The notes beneath the pieces were generated by a model. That model saw only the letters and a list, made by a program, of their open reading frames with translations. It was not told the DNA's origin and did not search any database. Shown here in pieces: positions 1 to 6,950 of a stretch of DNA of 16,245 nt. The position numbers and the translations under genes are program-made. Source of the stretch: Candidatus Rokubacteria bacterium RIFCSPLOWO2_02_FULL_72_37 (GTDB lineage: Bacteria; Methylomirabilota; Methylomirabilia; Rokubacteriales; CSP1-6); the NCBI GenBank assembly GCA_001790315.1, contig MGCE01000147.1, positions 400 through 16,644 of the forward strand. Reading direction: 5' to 3'. Position 1 is the stretch's first letter. Each line of letters starts with the position of its first letter.

Positions 1-1
1 C

Positions 2-88
2 GACTGGAAGGTTAGCGTGCCCGCCGATGGTCGGACGGTCTTCTCCGTCGACACGACTCGCTGTCTTCCAGAAGGCATGCTTAGGTAA
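2..88 (+). CDS. C-terminal tail of an unrecognised protein (partial, enters from left edge)
   Basis: The frame starting at base 2 is open for 28 codons (first residues DWKVSVPADGRTVFSVD) and stops with TAA at 86-88. Its third positions are less GC-rich than in every downstream gene; it uses codons such as GTT, ACT, CTT, CCA and GAA. Either it belongs to a different compositional region or it is an open frame by chance. The pattern W-K-V...D-G-R-T-V-F resembles a beta-strand-rich repeat end, but the piece is too short to place in a family. No function is proposed. Confidence 0.3.
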   Translation, partial: DWKVSVPADGRTVFSVDTTRCLPEGMLR

Positions 89-114
89 CAAGAAGTCCGG
101 GGACATGGGGTTAC

Positions 115-128
115 GGGCCCCGCGGCCC
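115..128 (+). other. Short GC-rich hairpin upstream of the first operon
   Basis: GGGCC (115-119) and GGCCC (124-128) can pair around a CCGC loop. The hairpin lies between the TAA of the upstream frame (88) and the GTG start at 146. It has no following T tract, so it is not a classical intrinsic terminator. It could terminate weakly or simply reflect base composition. The rest of 89-145 holds no gene I can see. Confidence 0.2.
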
Positions 129-145
129 CGTGCGATGCTAGGGGC

Positions 146-961
146 GTGACGGACAGACCGCGCGGCCGGACCTGGCGCCTGCTCGCGACCGAGCCCGCCG
201 AGGGCGCGACCAACATGGCGGTGGACGAGGCCCTCTGGCGCGGGCGCCAGGCGGGCACCTCGCCGCCGACGCTCCGCTTCTTCGCCTGGGCGCCGCCGAC
301 GGTCTCGCTCGGCTACGGTCAGCCGCTCGCGGGCGACGTGGACGTCGCGGCGTGCGCAGCACTCGGCGTCGGCCTCGTGCGCCGTCCGACCGGCGGGAGC
401 GCGATCTATCACGACGGCCCCGAGCGCGAGCTGACGTACAGCGTCGCCGCCACCGCCGCGGACCTCGACATCGGCGCCGATCTCCTCGAGACCTACCACT
501 GGATCGGGCGCGCGCTCGCGCGGGGCCTGCGCGCGCTCGGCGCGCCCGTCGAGATGGTGCCGGTCGCGCCCTCGAGCGATCCGACACCGGCCTTCTGCTT
601 CGCGCGGGCCGGCAGCTACGAGCTCGAGATCGGCGGCCGGAAAGTCGTCGGCAGCGCGCAGCGCCGGCAGGGGACCGCGTTTCTCCAGCACGGCGCGGTC
701 CTGCTCGGCGTGGACGCGCCGCGGCTCGCCGCGCTCTTTCCGACGACCGCGGACCCCTGCGCGACGCTGACGACGCTCGAGGCGGCGCTCGGGCGCCGCC
801 CGGGTTTCGACGAGGTCGCGCAGGCGCTCGCCGGCGCGTTCGCGGCCGAGCACGGGCTCGTCCTCGAGCGTGGCGGGCTCTCGGGTGAGGAGGCGGCGCT
901 CGCCGAGGCGCTCGTCGACGAGAAGTACTCGACCGACGCCTGGCTGGCCGGCGCGGCGTGA
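146..961 (+). CDS. LplA/LipM family octanoyl/lipoyl protein transferase
   Basis: This 271-residue protein belongs to the biotin/lipoate A/B ligase fold family, which attaches octanoyl or lipoyl groups to lysines of lipoyl-domain proteins such as GcvH and 2-oxoacid dehydrogenase E2. Visible signatures are NMAVDEAL (residues 23-30), RRPTGG (79-84), a CFARAGSYEL block with Cys151, GRKVVGSAQRR (164-174, the invariant lysine in GxKxxGSAQ) and QHG (181-183). Cys151 sits where LipM-type octanoyltransferases carry their acyl-accepting cysteine. The protein is shorter than a full LplA and lacks its C-terminal accessory domain, so an octanoyltransferase is more likely than an ATP-dependent ligase. The start is GTG; no clear Shine-Dalgarno precedes it, but GATGCT at 134-139 could be a -10 for a near-leaderless transcript. 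ATG at 215 would cut into the conserved N-terminus. The next gene overlaps the stop by GTGA. Confidence 0.88.
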   Translation: MTDRPRGRTWRLLATEPAEGATNMAVDEALWRGRQAGTSPPTLRFFAWAPPTVSLGYGQPLAGDVDVAACAALGVGLVRRPTGGSAIYHDGPERELTYSVAATAADLDIGADLLETYHWIGRALARGLRALGAPVEMVPVAPSSDPTPAFCFARAGSYELEIGGRKVVGSAQRRQGTAFLQHGAVLLGVDAPRLAALFPTTADPCATLTTLEAALGRRPGFDEVAQALAGAFAAEHGLVLERGGLSGEEAALAEALVDEKYSTDAWLAGAA

Positions 962-1398
962 GCCGCGAGTACCCGGAGCACCCGCGGATCGGCGTCGGCG
1001 CCGTCATCCTCGATCAGGGCCGCGTGCTCCTCGTCCGCCGCGGCCGGCCGCCCGGCGTCGGCAAGTGGAGCCTGCCGGGCGGGCTCGTCCGCCTCGGCGA
1101 GACGCTGCACGCGGCGGTCGGGCGCGAGGTCGCCGAGGAGTGCGGGCTCACGGTCAGCGTCGTCGGCCTCGCCGGCCTGGTCGAGCGCGTCGTCAGGGAC
1201 GACGCGGGCCGGGTCCGTTATCATTACGTCCTGGTGGATTACCTGGTGCGTCCGGAAATCGGGAACGCCGTCGCGGGCAGCGACGCCGCCGAGGTGCGCT
1301 GGGTCGAGCTTGCGCGCGTGCGCGAGCTCGACGTCACCGAGGGGCTCGTGGACATGATCCGCCGGGCCGAGGCCCTGGAAGGAGAGAGGATCGAGTGA
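958..1398 (+). CDS. Nudix hydrolase
   Basis: A 146-residue single-domain Nudix protein that would hydrolyse a nucleoside-diphosphate-linked substrate. The complete Nudix box GX5EX7REUXEEXGU is present at residues 42-64: Gly42, Glu48, then REVAEECGL, with the metal-binding glutamates Glu60 and Glu61. A GKWSLPGG lead-in precedes it (35-42). The substrate cannot be read from sequence. Candidates are ADP-ribose, NADH, oxidised dNTPs or other sanitising substrates; the compact length and the VRWVELARV segment near residue 115 suit the ADP-ribose/MutT-like group. The GTG start overlaps the previous stop in GTGA, and the stop overlaps the next GTG the same way. Translation is therefore probably coupled across the first three genes. 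Confidence 0.9.
   Translation: MSREYPEHPRIGVGAVILDQGRVLLVRRGRPPGVGKWSLPGGLVRLGETLHAAVGREVAEECGLTVSVVGLAGLVERVVRDDAGRVRYHYVLVDYLVRPEIGNAVAGSDAAEVRWVELARVRELDVTEGLVDMIRRAEALEGERIE
1379..1389 (+). promoter_or_regulatory. Shine-Dalgarno region fixing the pepA start
   Basis: AAGGAGAGAGG lies just upstream of GTG at 1395, inside the end of the Nudix gene. It decides the pepA start. The same frame runs open far upstream (to about 870), but that part is antisense-like, arginine-rich noise over the first two genes. Confidence 0.55.
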
Positions 1399-2879
1399 AG
1401 GTCGCCATCGCGACCAAGCGGCTGGACGAGGTCGCCGCCGACGCGGTCGTTGCGGGCCTCTACGCCGACGAGAAAACGCTGCCGGACGCGCTCGCGCGGT
1501 TCGACCGCGCGGCCGGTGGCCAGGTGCGGCGCGTGCTCGAGGCGGAGCGGTTCAAGGCGAAGGTCGGCGAGGTGACGCATTTGCACGCGAACGGTCGGCG
1601 CATCGTCGTCGCCGGGCTCGGCCCCCGGGCGGAGACGACCGCCGAGGTGCTCCGGCGGGCCGCCGCCGCAGCCCTGCGCCGCGCGCGTGACCTCGGCGCG
1701 CGCTCCGTCGCCGCCGAGGTGCTCGGCGACCGGCTACCGGCGCGGGAGCGTGCGCAGGCCCTCGCCGAGGGCGCGGTGCTCGGCACCTACGGCTTCGAGC
1801 AGTACAAGCACGAGAAGGCCGACCGCGCCGTCACCGACCTCACGGTCACCGAGCCGGACGCCCGGCGCGCGCGCGAGGTCGCCGACGGTGTCCAGCGGGG
1901 CGAGACCTTCGGCCGCGCAACGGCACTGGCGCGCGATCTGGTCAACACGCCTGCGAGAGACCTGAGCCCGGCTGCCCTGGCGCGCGCGGCCGTTCGGCTC
2001 GCGCGGGAGCGGCGGCTGGCGATCCGCGTCTTCGACCGCGCCGCGTGCCGCCGCCTCGGCATGGGCGCGTTCCTCGGCGTCGCCTCGGGAAGTGCCGAGC
2101 CGCCCCGGTTCATCCACCTGCGCTACACCCCGGACGGTCGGACGGTGGGCCGGGCCAGCAGACGTATCGCGCTCATCGGCAAGGGCATCACGTTCGACTC
2201 GGGCGGCCTCGACCTCAAGACGTCGGAGGGCATGCTCCGGATGAAGTACGACATGTCGGGCGCCGCGGCGGTGCTCGGCGTCATGGGGGCCTTGCCCGCG
2301 CTCCGGCCCGGCGTCGAGGTGCACGGCCTCATCGCCGCCACCGAGAACATGCCGTCGGGCTCGGCGATACGCCCGGGCGACGTGCTGCGCGCCATGAACG
2401 GCACGACGATCGAGGTCGGGAACACCGACGCCGAGGGGCGGCTCACGCTTGCCGACGCGCTCTGCTACGCGGTGAGGCGCGTCGCGCCCGACGAGATCGT
2501 CGACGTGGCGACGCTCACCGGCGCGTGCGTCGTGGCGCTGGGCCCGCTCTGCGCAGGGCTCCTGGCGAGCGACCAGCCGCTCGCCGGCCGGCTGCTGCGC
2601 GCCGCCGAGAGGGCGGGGGAGCTCGTCTGGCAGCTGCCTCTCATCGACGAGTACAAGGAGCACCTCAAGAGCGAGGTCGCCGACCTCAACAACGTCGGGC
2701 CGCGCGGCGGCGGCGCCATCACCGCGGGCCTGTTCCTCAAGGAGTTCGCCGGCGCCACGCCGTGGGCGCACCTGGACATCGCCGGCCCCGCGTTCACCGA
2801 GAAGGATCTCCCGCTCGCGCCGAAGGGCGCGACGGGCGTCGCCGTCCGCACGCTGCTGACGTACCTGACGACCGAGTGA
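1395..2879 (+). CDS. pepA: Leucyl aminopeptidase (M17 family, PepA)
   Basis: A cytosolic, probably hexameric two-metal aminopeptidase that removes N-terminal residues from peptides. It is 494 residues, the usual M17 length. An N-terminal macro-like domain (about 1-160) is followed by the catalytic domain with NTPARDLSP, GKGITFDSGG (Lys263, Asp268), MKYDMSGAA (Asp286), NMPSGSAIRPGD and the M17 signature NTDAEGRL (Asp345, Glu347, Arg349). These are the metal ligands and the catalytic lysine and arginine of the family, and all are present. The GTG start overlaps the Nudix stop by four bases and has a good Shine-Dalgarno. Some PepA proteins also bind DNA; nothing here supports or excludes that. 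The ATG of the next gene follows this TGA directly. Confidence 0.96.
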   Translation: MKVAIATKRLDEVAADAVVAGLYADEKTLPDALARFDRAAGGQVRRVLEAERFKAKVGEVTHLHANGRRIVVAGLGPRAETTAEVLRRAAAAALRRARDLGARSVAAEVLGDRLPARERAQALAEGAVLGTYGFEQYKHEKADRAVTDLTVTEPDARRAREVADGVQRGETFGRATALARDLVNTPARDLSPAALARAAVRLARERRLAIRVFDRAACRRLGMGAFLGVASGSAEPPRFIHLRYTPDGRTVGRASRRIALIGKGITFDSGGLDLKTSEGMLRMKYDMSGAAAVLGVMGALPALRPGVEVHGLIAATENMPSGSAIRPGDVLRAMNGTTIEVGNTDAEGRLTLADALCYAVRRVAPDEIVDVATLTGACVVALGPLCAGLLASDQPLAGRLLRAAERAGELVWQLPLIDEYKEHLKSEVADLNNVGPRGGGAITAGLFLKEFAGATPWAHLDIAGPAFTEKDLPLAPKGATGVAVRTLLTYLTTE

Positions 2880-3725
2880 ATGCTCCGTTCTCGCGGCCGC
2901 GTCGACCTGCACACGCACACGACGGCTTCCGACGGCAGGCTCACGCCCCGGGAGCTGGTACGCCTGGCGGTCCGGCACGGCGTGCGCGTGCTCGCCGTCA
3001 CCGACCACGACTCGACCGACGGACTGCCCGAGGCGTTGGACGAGGCGGCCCGGCACTCGCCGCTCGAGATCGTGCCCGGGCTCGAGATCAACTGTGACGT
3101 GCCCGGCGCCGAGGTTCACGTGCTCGGCTACCTCATCGACTGGGACGCCCCGTGGTTCCACGAGTTCTTGCGCGAGCAGCGCGCCGAGCGGCGCCTGCGG
3201 ATCGCACGGATCGCGGCTCGGCTCGCCGAGCTGGGCATGCCGATCGACGTGGACGCGGTCTTCGCCCTCGTCGGGGAGGGCTCCGCCGGCCGGCCCCACG
3301 TCGCCCGGGTGATGGTCGAGTGCGGCTATGTGAGGTCGGTTCGCGAGGCGTTCGACCGCTACCTGCGCGCCGGCGGATCCGCGCACGTCCCGCGCCGCCG
3401 GCTCACGCCCGTCGAGGCCGTCGACGTCATCCGGCGCGCCCGTGGCGTCCCGGTGCTCGCGCACCCCGGCCTCGCCGGCCGGGACGATCTGGTTCCGGAG
3501 CTGGCCGCGGCGGGGCTCCAGGGCATCGAGTGCTACTACCCGGAGCACTCGACGGCGCAGACCGCGCACTATCGCGCGCTCTGCCGCGAGCGTGGCCTGA
3601 TCGCGACGGGCGGCTCGGACTTCCACGGCCCGCTCACCGGCCGCACGAACCCTCCCGGGAGCCCGGCGGTTCCACCGGAGGTCTGGGACGCGCTGAGGGA
3701 GCGCGCCGCGCTGTGCTGGAGCTGA
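2880..3725 (+). CDS. PHP-domain phosphoesterase (RNase AM / YciV-TrpH-like)
   Basis: This 281-residue protein is a complete PHP (polymerase and histidinol phosphatase) metallo-phosphoesterase. Metal ligands appear in the expected order: DLHTHT (His11, His13), Asp18, TDHDS (Asp42, His43), PGLEI (Glu69), His80, GRPH (His140), AHPG (His195) and GSDFHG (Asp247, His249). The inserted segment at about 90-190 and the GRPHVAR motif match the YciV/TrpH group. Characterised members of that group are 5'-3' exonucleases acting on short RNA (RNase AM) or phosphatases for 3',5'-nucleoside bisphosphates. The precise substrate is inference. ATG at 2880 directly abuts the pepA stop (TGAATG). Its 3' end overlaps the next gene by 13 bases. 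Confidence 0.9.
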   Translation: MLRSRGRVDLHTHTTASDGRLTPRELVRLAVRHGVRVLAVTDHDSTDGLPEALDEAARHSPLEIVPGLEINCDVPGAEVHVLGYLIDWDAPWFHEFLREQRAERRLRIARIAARLAELGMPIDVDAVFALVGEGSAGRPHVARVMVECGYVRSVREAFDRYLRAGGSAHVPRRRLTPVEAVDVIRRARGVPVLAHPGLAGRDDLVPELAAAGLQGIECYYPEHSTAQTAHYRALCRERGLIATGGSDFHGPLTGRTNPPGSPAVPPEVWDALRERAALCWS

Positions 3726-4090
3726 CGGTTCAGATCTTCGGCTTCAAGGACTGCCAGGACACGCGCAAGGCGCTCCGCTTCTTCGCGGAGCGGCGAATCG
3801 CGGTCCACTTCGTGGACCTCCGGGAGCGCCCGGCCGCGCGCGGTGAGCTCCGGCGCTTCGCCGAGCGCCTCGGCGCCGCCGCCGTGATCGACCGGGGCGG
3901 CCAGCGCTTCCGCGCCCTCGGCCTGCACGTGGCGGGCGACTCGCCCGAGCGTCTCCTCGAGCGCGCGCTCGTCGAGCCCCGGCTGCTCCGGACGCCGCTC
4001 GTGCGCGCGGGGTCGCGGGTGGCGGTCGGCCCTGCTCCCGCGGAGTGGCAGGCATGGGTGGACGCCGCGCAGCGGGCCGGGACGCCATGA
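3713..4090 (+). CDS. ArsC/Spx-like small thioredoxin-fold protein
   Basis: About 125 residues, starting with GTG at 3713 inside the end of the PHP gene. The N-terminus has a thioredoxin-fold strand followed by FGFKDCQDTRKAL, with a single redox-type cysteine (Cys14) in a CxxTR context. LLRTPLVR (91-98) further on corresponds to the Arg-(T)-Pro loop of ArsC-family proteins. No second cysteine forms a CxxC pair, so it is not a typical Spx, and it also lacks the classic ArsC CxxS motif. It may be a glutathione- or thioredoxin-dependent reductase, as proposed for YffB-like proteins, but arsenate as substrate is not supported by any neighbouring ars gene. The start is uncertain by a few codons. 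Its stop overlaps the next ATG in ATGA. Confidence 0.75.
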   Translation: MLELTVQIFGFKDCQDTRKALRFFAERRIAVHFVDLRERPAARGELRRFAERLGAAAVIDRGGQRFRALGLHVAGDSPERLLERALVEPRLLRTPLVRAGSRVAVGPAPAEWQAWVDAAQRAGTP

Positions 4091-5238
4091 CGCCCCGTCC
4101 GTTCACGCTCCACGTGTCCGACGCGGTGCTCGACGACCTCCGGGCGCGCCTCGAGCGGGTGCGCTGGCCCGACGAGCCGCCGGATGCGGGCTGGCGGTTC
4201 GGCACGAGCCTCGCCTACATGCAGGAGCTCGTGGAGTACTGGCGAACGCGGTACGACTGGCGCGTGCACGAGGCGCGGCTGAACCGGCTGCGACAGTTCA
4301 CGGTCGCGGTCGGCGGGCACGACGTTCACTTCATCCATGAGCCGGGTGTGGGACCGCATCCACTGCCGCTCCTGCTGTCTCACGGCTGGCCCGGCTCGAT
4401 CGTGGAGTTCGAGCGACTGATCCCGCTCCTCACGGACCCCGGCCGCTTCGGCGGTGATCCGGCCGATGCGTTCAGCGTCGTCGCGCCGTCGCTGCCCGGC
4501 TACACGCTGTCGTTCCGGCCCGGACAGCCGCGCTTCGGCGTCGAGGAGATCGCCGACGTCTTCGCCGAGCTGATGACCGACGTCCTCGGCTATCGGCGCT
4601 TCGCCGCGCAGGGCGGCGACTGGGGGGCGTTCGTCACCTCGCGGCTGGCCTACGCGCACGCGCAGCGCCTCGTCGGCATCCACCTGAACCTCCTCGCCCT
4701 GCGCCGGGACGTGACCGCGACCGCCGCGCCGACCGAGGAGGAGCGCCGCTATCTCGACCAGCTCCGTCACTGGCAGCGGGAGGAGACGGGCTACCAGTGG
4801 ATCCAGGGCACCAAGCCCCAGACGCTCGCTTACGGCCTCACCGACTCGCCGGCGGGGCTCGCGGCGTGGATCGTCGAGAAGTTTCGGACCTGGAGCGACT
4901 GCCGCGGACAGGTCGAGCGGCGCTTCTCGAAGGACACGCTGCTCACCAACGTGATGCTCTACTGGGTCACGGGCGCGATCGGCTCGTCCTTCTGGCCCTA
5001 CTACGCCCGCGTTCACCGGCCGTGGCCGATTCCCGAGGGACAGCGCGTGACGGTCCCGACGGCGTACGCGGCCTTCCCCTGCGAGATCCTGCTCCCGCCC
5101 CGGGCGTGGGCCGAGCGGATGTACGACATCCGCCGCTGGACGGTGATGCCCGCAGGCGGCCACTTCGCGGCCCTCGAGGAGCCCGAGGCGCTCGCGGCCG
5201 ACGTCCGCGCGTTCTTCCGGGACCTCAGGGAACCCTGA
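4087..5238 (+). CDS. Epoxide hydrolase (EPHX1/microsomal type, alpha/beta hydrolase)
   Basis: A 383-residue alpha/beta hydrolase of the microsomal epoxide hydrolase type, converting epoxides to vicinal diols through a covalent ester intermediate. An N-terminal EHN lid domain (about 4-110, with FTLHVSDAVLDDLRARL) precedes the core. The oxyanion motif HGWPGS is at 99-104, the nucleophile Asp178 in GGDWG (176-180), the catalytic acid is probably Glu333 in FPCEI, and the general base is His359 in GGHFAALEEP. Tyr305-Tyr306 may include the epoxide-protonating tyrosine. There is no signal or membrane anchor, so it is cytosolic. ATG 4087 (ATGA overlap) is preferred over the in-frame ATG 4045, because the extra residues precede the family's usual start. 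It is the last gene of the six-gene run. Confidence 0.93.
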   Translation: MTPRPFTLHVSDAVLDDLRARLERVRWPDEPPDAGWRFGTSLAYMQELVEYWRTRYDWRVHEARLNRLRQFTVAVGGHDVHFIHEPGVGPHPLPLLLSHGWPGSIVEFERLIPLLTDPGRFGGDPADAFSVVAPSLPGYTLSFRPGQPRFGVEEIADVFAELMTDVLGYRRFAAQGGDWGAFVTSRLAYAHAQRLVGIHLNLLALRRDVTATAAPTEEERRYLDQLRHWQREETGYQWIQGTKPQTLAYGLTDSPAGLAAWIVEKFRTWSDCRGQVERRFSKDTLLTNVMLYWVTGAIGSSFWPYYARVHRPWPIPEGQRVTVPTAYAAFPCEILLPPRAWAERMYDIRRWTVMPAGGHFAALEEPEALAADVRAFFRDLREP

Positions 5239-5255
5239 GACCCGGCTCCCAGGGT
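5224..5255. terminator. Alternative hairpins between convergent genes
   Basis: CTCAGGG (5224-5230) pairs with CCCTGAG (5233-5239) across the epoxide hydrolase stop codon; a realistic form is six pairs with a GAAC loop. Alternatively ACCCTG (5232-5237) pairs with CAGGGT (5250-5255). The two cannot form at once because they share CCCTG. The spot lies between genes converging from both strands, as expected for a terminator, but there is no T tract, so this remains tentative. Confidence 0.35.
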
Positions 5256-5269
5256 GATCCCCGCCGCGC

Positions 5270-5623
5270 TCAGGAGAGCGTGAGGACCACCGCAGCCCGC
5301 TGCCCCGCCGTGCTGGCGTAGCAGGACTTGATGTTCTTGCGGGCGCCGGCGAGCTTGGCGGCGACGCGGCCGAGGGCGCCGGGCTTGTTCGTGAGCCGCA
5401 CCAGGAGCGCGCGCTCCTTCTGGACACGGTAGCCGGCCTTCGTCAGGACCCGCGCGGCCCGCGTCGGGTCGCTCACGACCATCCGGACGCGCGTGGTGCC
5501 GCGAGCCTCGGGCGCGCAGATCGCAACGATGTTCACGCGCGCGTCGGCGAGTGTCCGGCAGACCTTCGCGAGGACGCCCGGCCGCGACTTCAGGGGGAGG
5601 ACGAGCTGCGTGGTCTTGGTCAT
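5270..5623 (-). CDS. Tandem ACT-domain protein (stand-alone amino-acid-binding)
   Basis: A 117-residue cytosolic protein made of two ACT domains and nothing else. The first (about 4-66) carries RPGVLAKVCRTLADARVNI (14-32) and the second (about 71-117) KPGALGRVAAKLAGARKNI (80-98). The repeated PG-L-x-x-V...L-x-x-A-x-x-N-I pattern is the ligand-facing helix of ACT domains. Stand-alone ACT pairs usually sense amino acids or act as small regulators; the ligand here is unknown. ATG at 5623 has a strong Shine-Dalgarno (AGGAGG) and a TATGAT -10-like box upstream within the end of the MFS gene. It can therefore be expressed independently of the two minus-strand genes behind it. Confidence 0.85.
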   Translation of the reverse strand: MTKTTQLVLPLKSRPGVLAKVCRTLADARVNIVAICAPEARGTTRVRMVVSDPTRAARVLTKAGYRVQKERALLVRLTNKPGALGRVAAKLAGARKNIKSCYASTAGQRAAVVLTLS

Positions 5624-5638
5624 GAGGATCCTCCTCGT
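5624..5638 (-). promoter_or_regulatory. Strong Shine-Dalgarno overlapping a 10-bp palindrome
   Basis: Read on the minus strand, CGAGGAGGATCCTC directly precedes the ATG at 5623. AGGAGG is at ideal spacing, and GAGGATCCTC (5624-5633) is a perfect palindrome that includes part of it. It is the clearest ribosome binding site in the window. Confidence 0.5.
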
Positions 5639-5653
5639 GGGTGCATCGGCCCG

Positions 5654-5659
5654 ATCATA
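5654..5659 (-). promoter_or_regulatory. Possible -10 box of the ACT gene
   Basis: On the minus strand this reads TATGAT, overlapping the MFS stop codon. It would place transcription start near 5647 and leave a leader of about 24 bases with the Shine-Dalgarno. No convincing -35 hexamer is visible 16-18 bases upstream. Confidence 0.3.
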
Positions 5660-6950
5660 GCTCGTTTCGCGTCCAGACGTTGCGGCAGCGGGTCTCGGTC
5701 ACGAAGCACGCGGTGGCCACGGCGGCGACCGCGAGCGCGAGGCAGACGCCGAATGCGGCCTCCCACGCCGCCGGGGGATAGACGCGCGCCCCCGCGACCG
5801 CGAGCCCGCTCCACCTGGCGTCCAGGATCGCGCCCGTGACCCACTGGAGGAGCGCGATGCCGAGGAAGATGGGCAGGTTGCAGAAGCCGACGGCGATGCC
5901 GACGCGCGCCGGATCGTTCACCTCGCGAACGCAGCTCCAGATCAGCACGAGGCCCGCGGACGTGAGCCCCATCAGCAAGAAGAAGGGCGCCAGCAGCGAC
6001 ACCGGCACCCGCAGGCCTGGCACGGCGAGGGGTATCCAGCAGAGGGCGTAGATTGCGGCGAACGCCAGCATCGGCAGGCGCCGGAGGCCGAGCCAGCGGT
6101 CCGAGAGCCAGCCGACGAGCGGCGCGCCGACGCCCATGCCGATCGCGATCATCGAGGCGAGCGTGGCCGCGTCCACGCGGCCGAGGCCATAGACCTGCGT
6201 CAGGTAGGGGACGCCCCAGAGTCCGAGGAACGTGATCTGCGTGGTGTAGACGCCGCCCGCGGTAAGAATCGGTGGCCACGAGCGCGGGTTCCCCACGATC
6301 CCGGGCACCCCGCGCACGACCTCGCGCAGCGTCGGCGCCGCGGGACCCGTACGCTCGGGGTTGACCGCGGGGAGCCCCATCGCCTCGGGCCGATCGCGCA
6401 CGAGCGTCGCCGCCGCGGCCGCGAGGGCGAGGGTGACGCCGCCGATGACGACGAACGTCGCCCGCCAGCCCACGGCGCCCACGAGGAGCGCGAGAGGCGT
6501 CGCGGCGACGAGCGCGCCGAGGTTGCCGACGGTCTGTGTCCAGCCCGAGATCGTCGCGAACTCGTTCGGACGGAACCAGGCCGAGGCCAGGGCGAGCCAG
6601 GCGATCAGCATGACGGAGGCGCCGAGCCCGACCAGGAGCCGGCCGGCGAACGCGACCGAGAACGACGGCGCCACGCCGAAGAGCACGGCACCGAGCCCCA
6701 TCGTCCCGCCGCCGAGCGCGATCGTCCAGCGCGGTCCCAGGGTGTCGGCGAGCGAGCCCGCGACGAGCGCCATCACGGCGAACACGTACGGGTAGACGGC
6801 CGAGAGGTTGCCCAGCGACGCGGCCGAGATCGCGAACGCGCGCATGAGGTCCGTCGCCACGACCGCAGGCGCGACGCGGTGCAGCCACGAGAAGACGTAG
6901 AGCGAGGCGGGCACGAGGAGCATCATCCAGCGCGCGGCGCGGAGGCTCAC
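5655..6950 (-). CDS. MFS transporter
   Basis: A 431-residue integral membrane protein of the major facilitator superfamily. After a short basic N-terminus come an amphipathic/TM1 segment with the FSWLHRVAPAVVATDLM pattern, a motif A-like loop GSLADTLGPR (65-74) between TM2 and TM3, and a GRLLVGLGAS-type TM4 segment. A second half has a related GWLSDRWLGLRRLP loop. Twelve helices are expected from the length and hydrophobic pattern. The N-terminal signature resembles the anion/sugar-acid permease group of MFS, but the substrate cannot be assigned. The start is taken as GTG at 6950, which overlaps the upstream gene's stop as GTGA. The frame stays open well upstream of 6950, but that part is antisense-type noise over the hotdog gene. 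It is probably cotranscribed with the hotdog gene. Confidence 0.88.
   Translation of the reverse strand: MSLRAARWMMLLVPASLYVFSWLHRVAPAVVATDLMRAFAISAASLGNLSAVYPYVFAVMALVAGSLADTLGPRWTIALGGGTMGLGAVLFGVAPSFSVAFAGRLLVGLGASVMLIAWLALASAWFRPNEFATISGWTQTVGNLGALVAATPLALLVGAVGWRATFVVIGGVTLALAAAAATLVRDRPEAMGLPAVNPERTGPAAPTLREVVRGVPGIVGNPRSWPPILTAGGVYTTQITFLGLWGVPYLTQVYGLGRVDAATLASMIAIGMGVGAPLVGWLSDRWLGLRRLPMLAFAAIYALCWIPLAVPGLRVPVSLLAPFFLLMGLTSAGLVLIWSCVREVNDPARVGIAVGFCNLPIFLGIALLQWVTGAILDARWSGLAVAGARVYPPAAWEAAFGVCLALAVAAVATACFVTETRCRNVWTRNEL

Noticed and set aside
870..1394. N-terminal extension of pepA by about 175 residues
   Set aside because: The segment is Arg-rich, overlies the lipoyl transferase and Nudix genes in another frame, and PepA homology starts at the GTG with a Shine-Dalgarno at 1395.
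1734..3626. Minus-strand open frame of about 630 codons opposite pepA and the PHP gene
   Set aside because: Both plus-strand genes are unmistakable by motif. The antisense product is rich in Arg, Asp, Glu and His with no family signature, as expected opposite high-GC3 genes.
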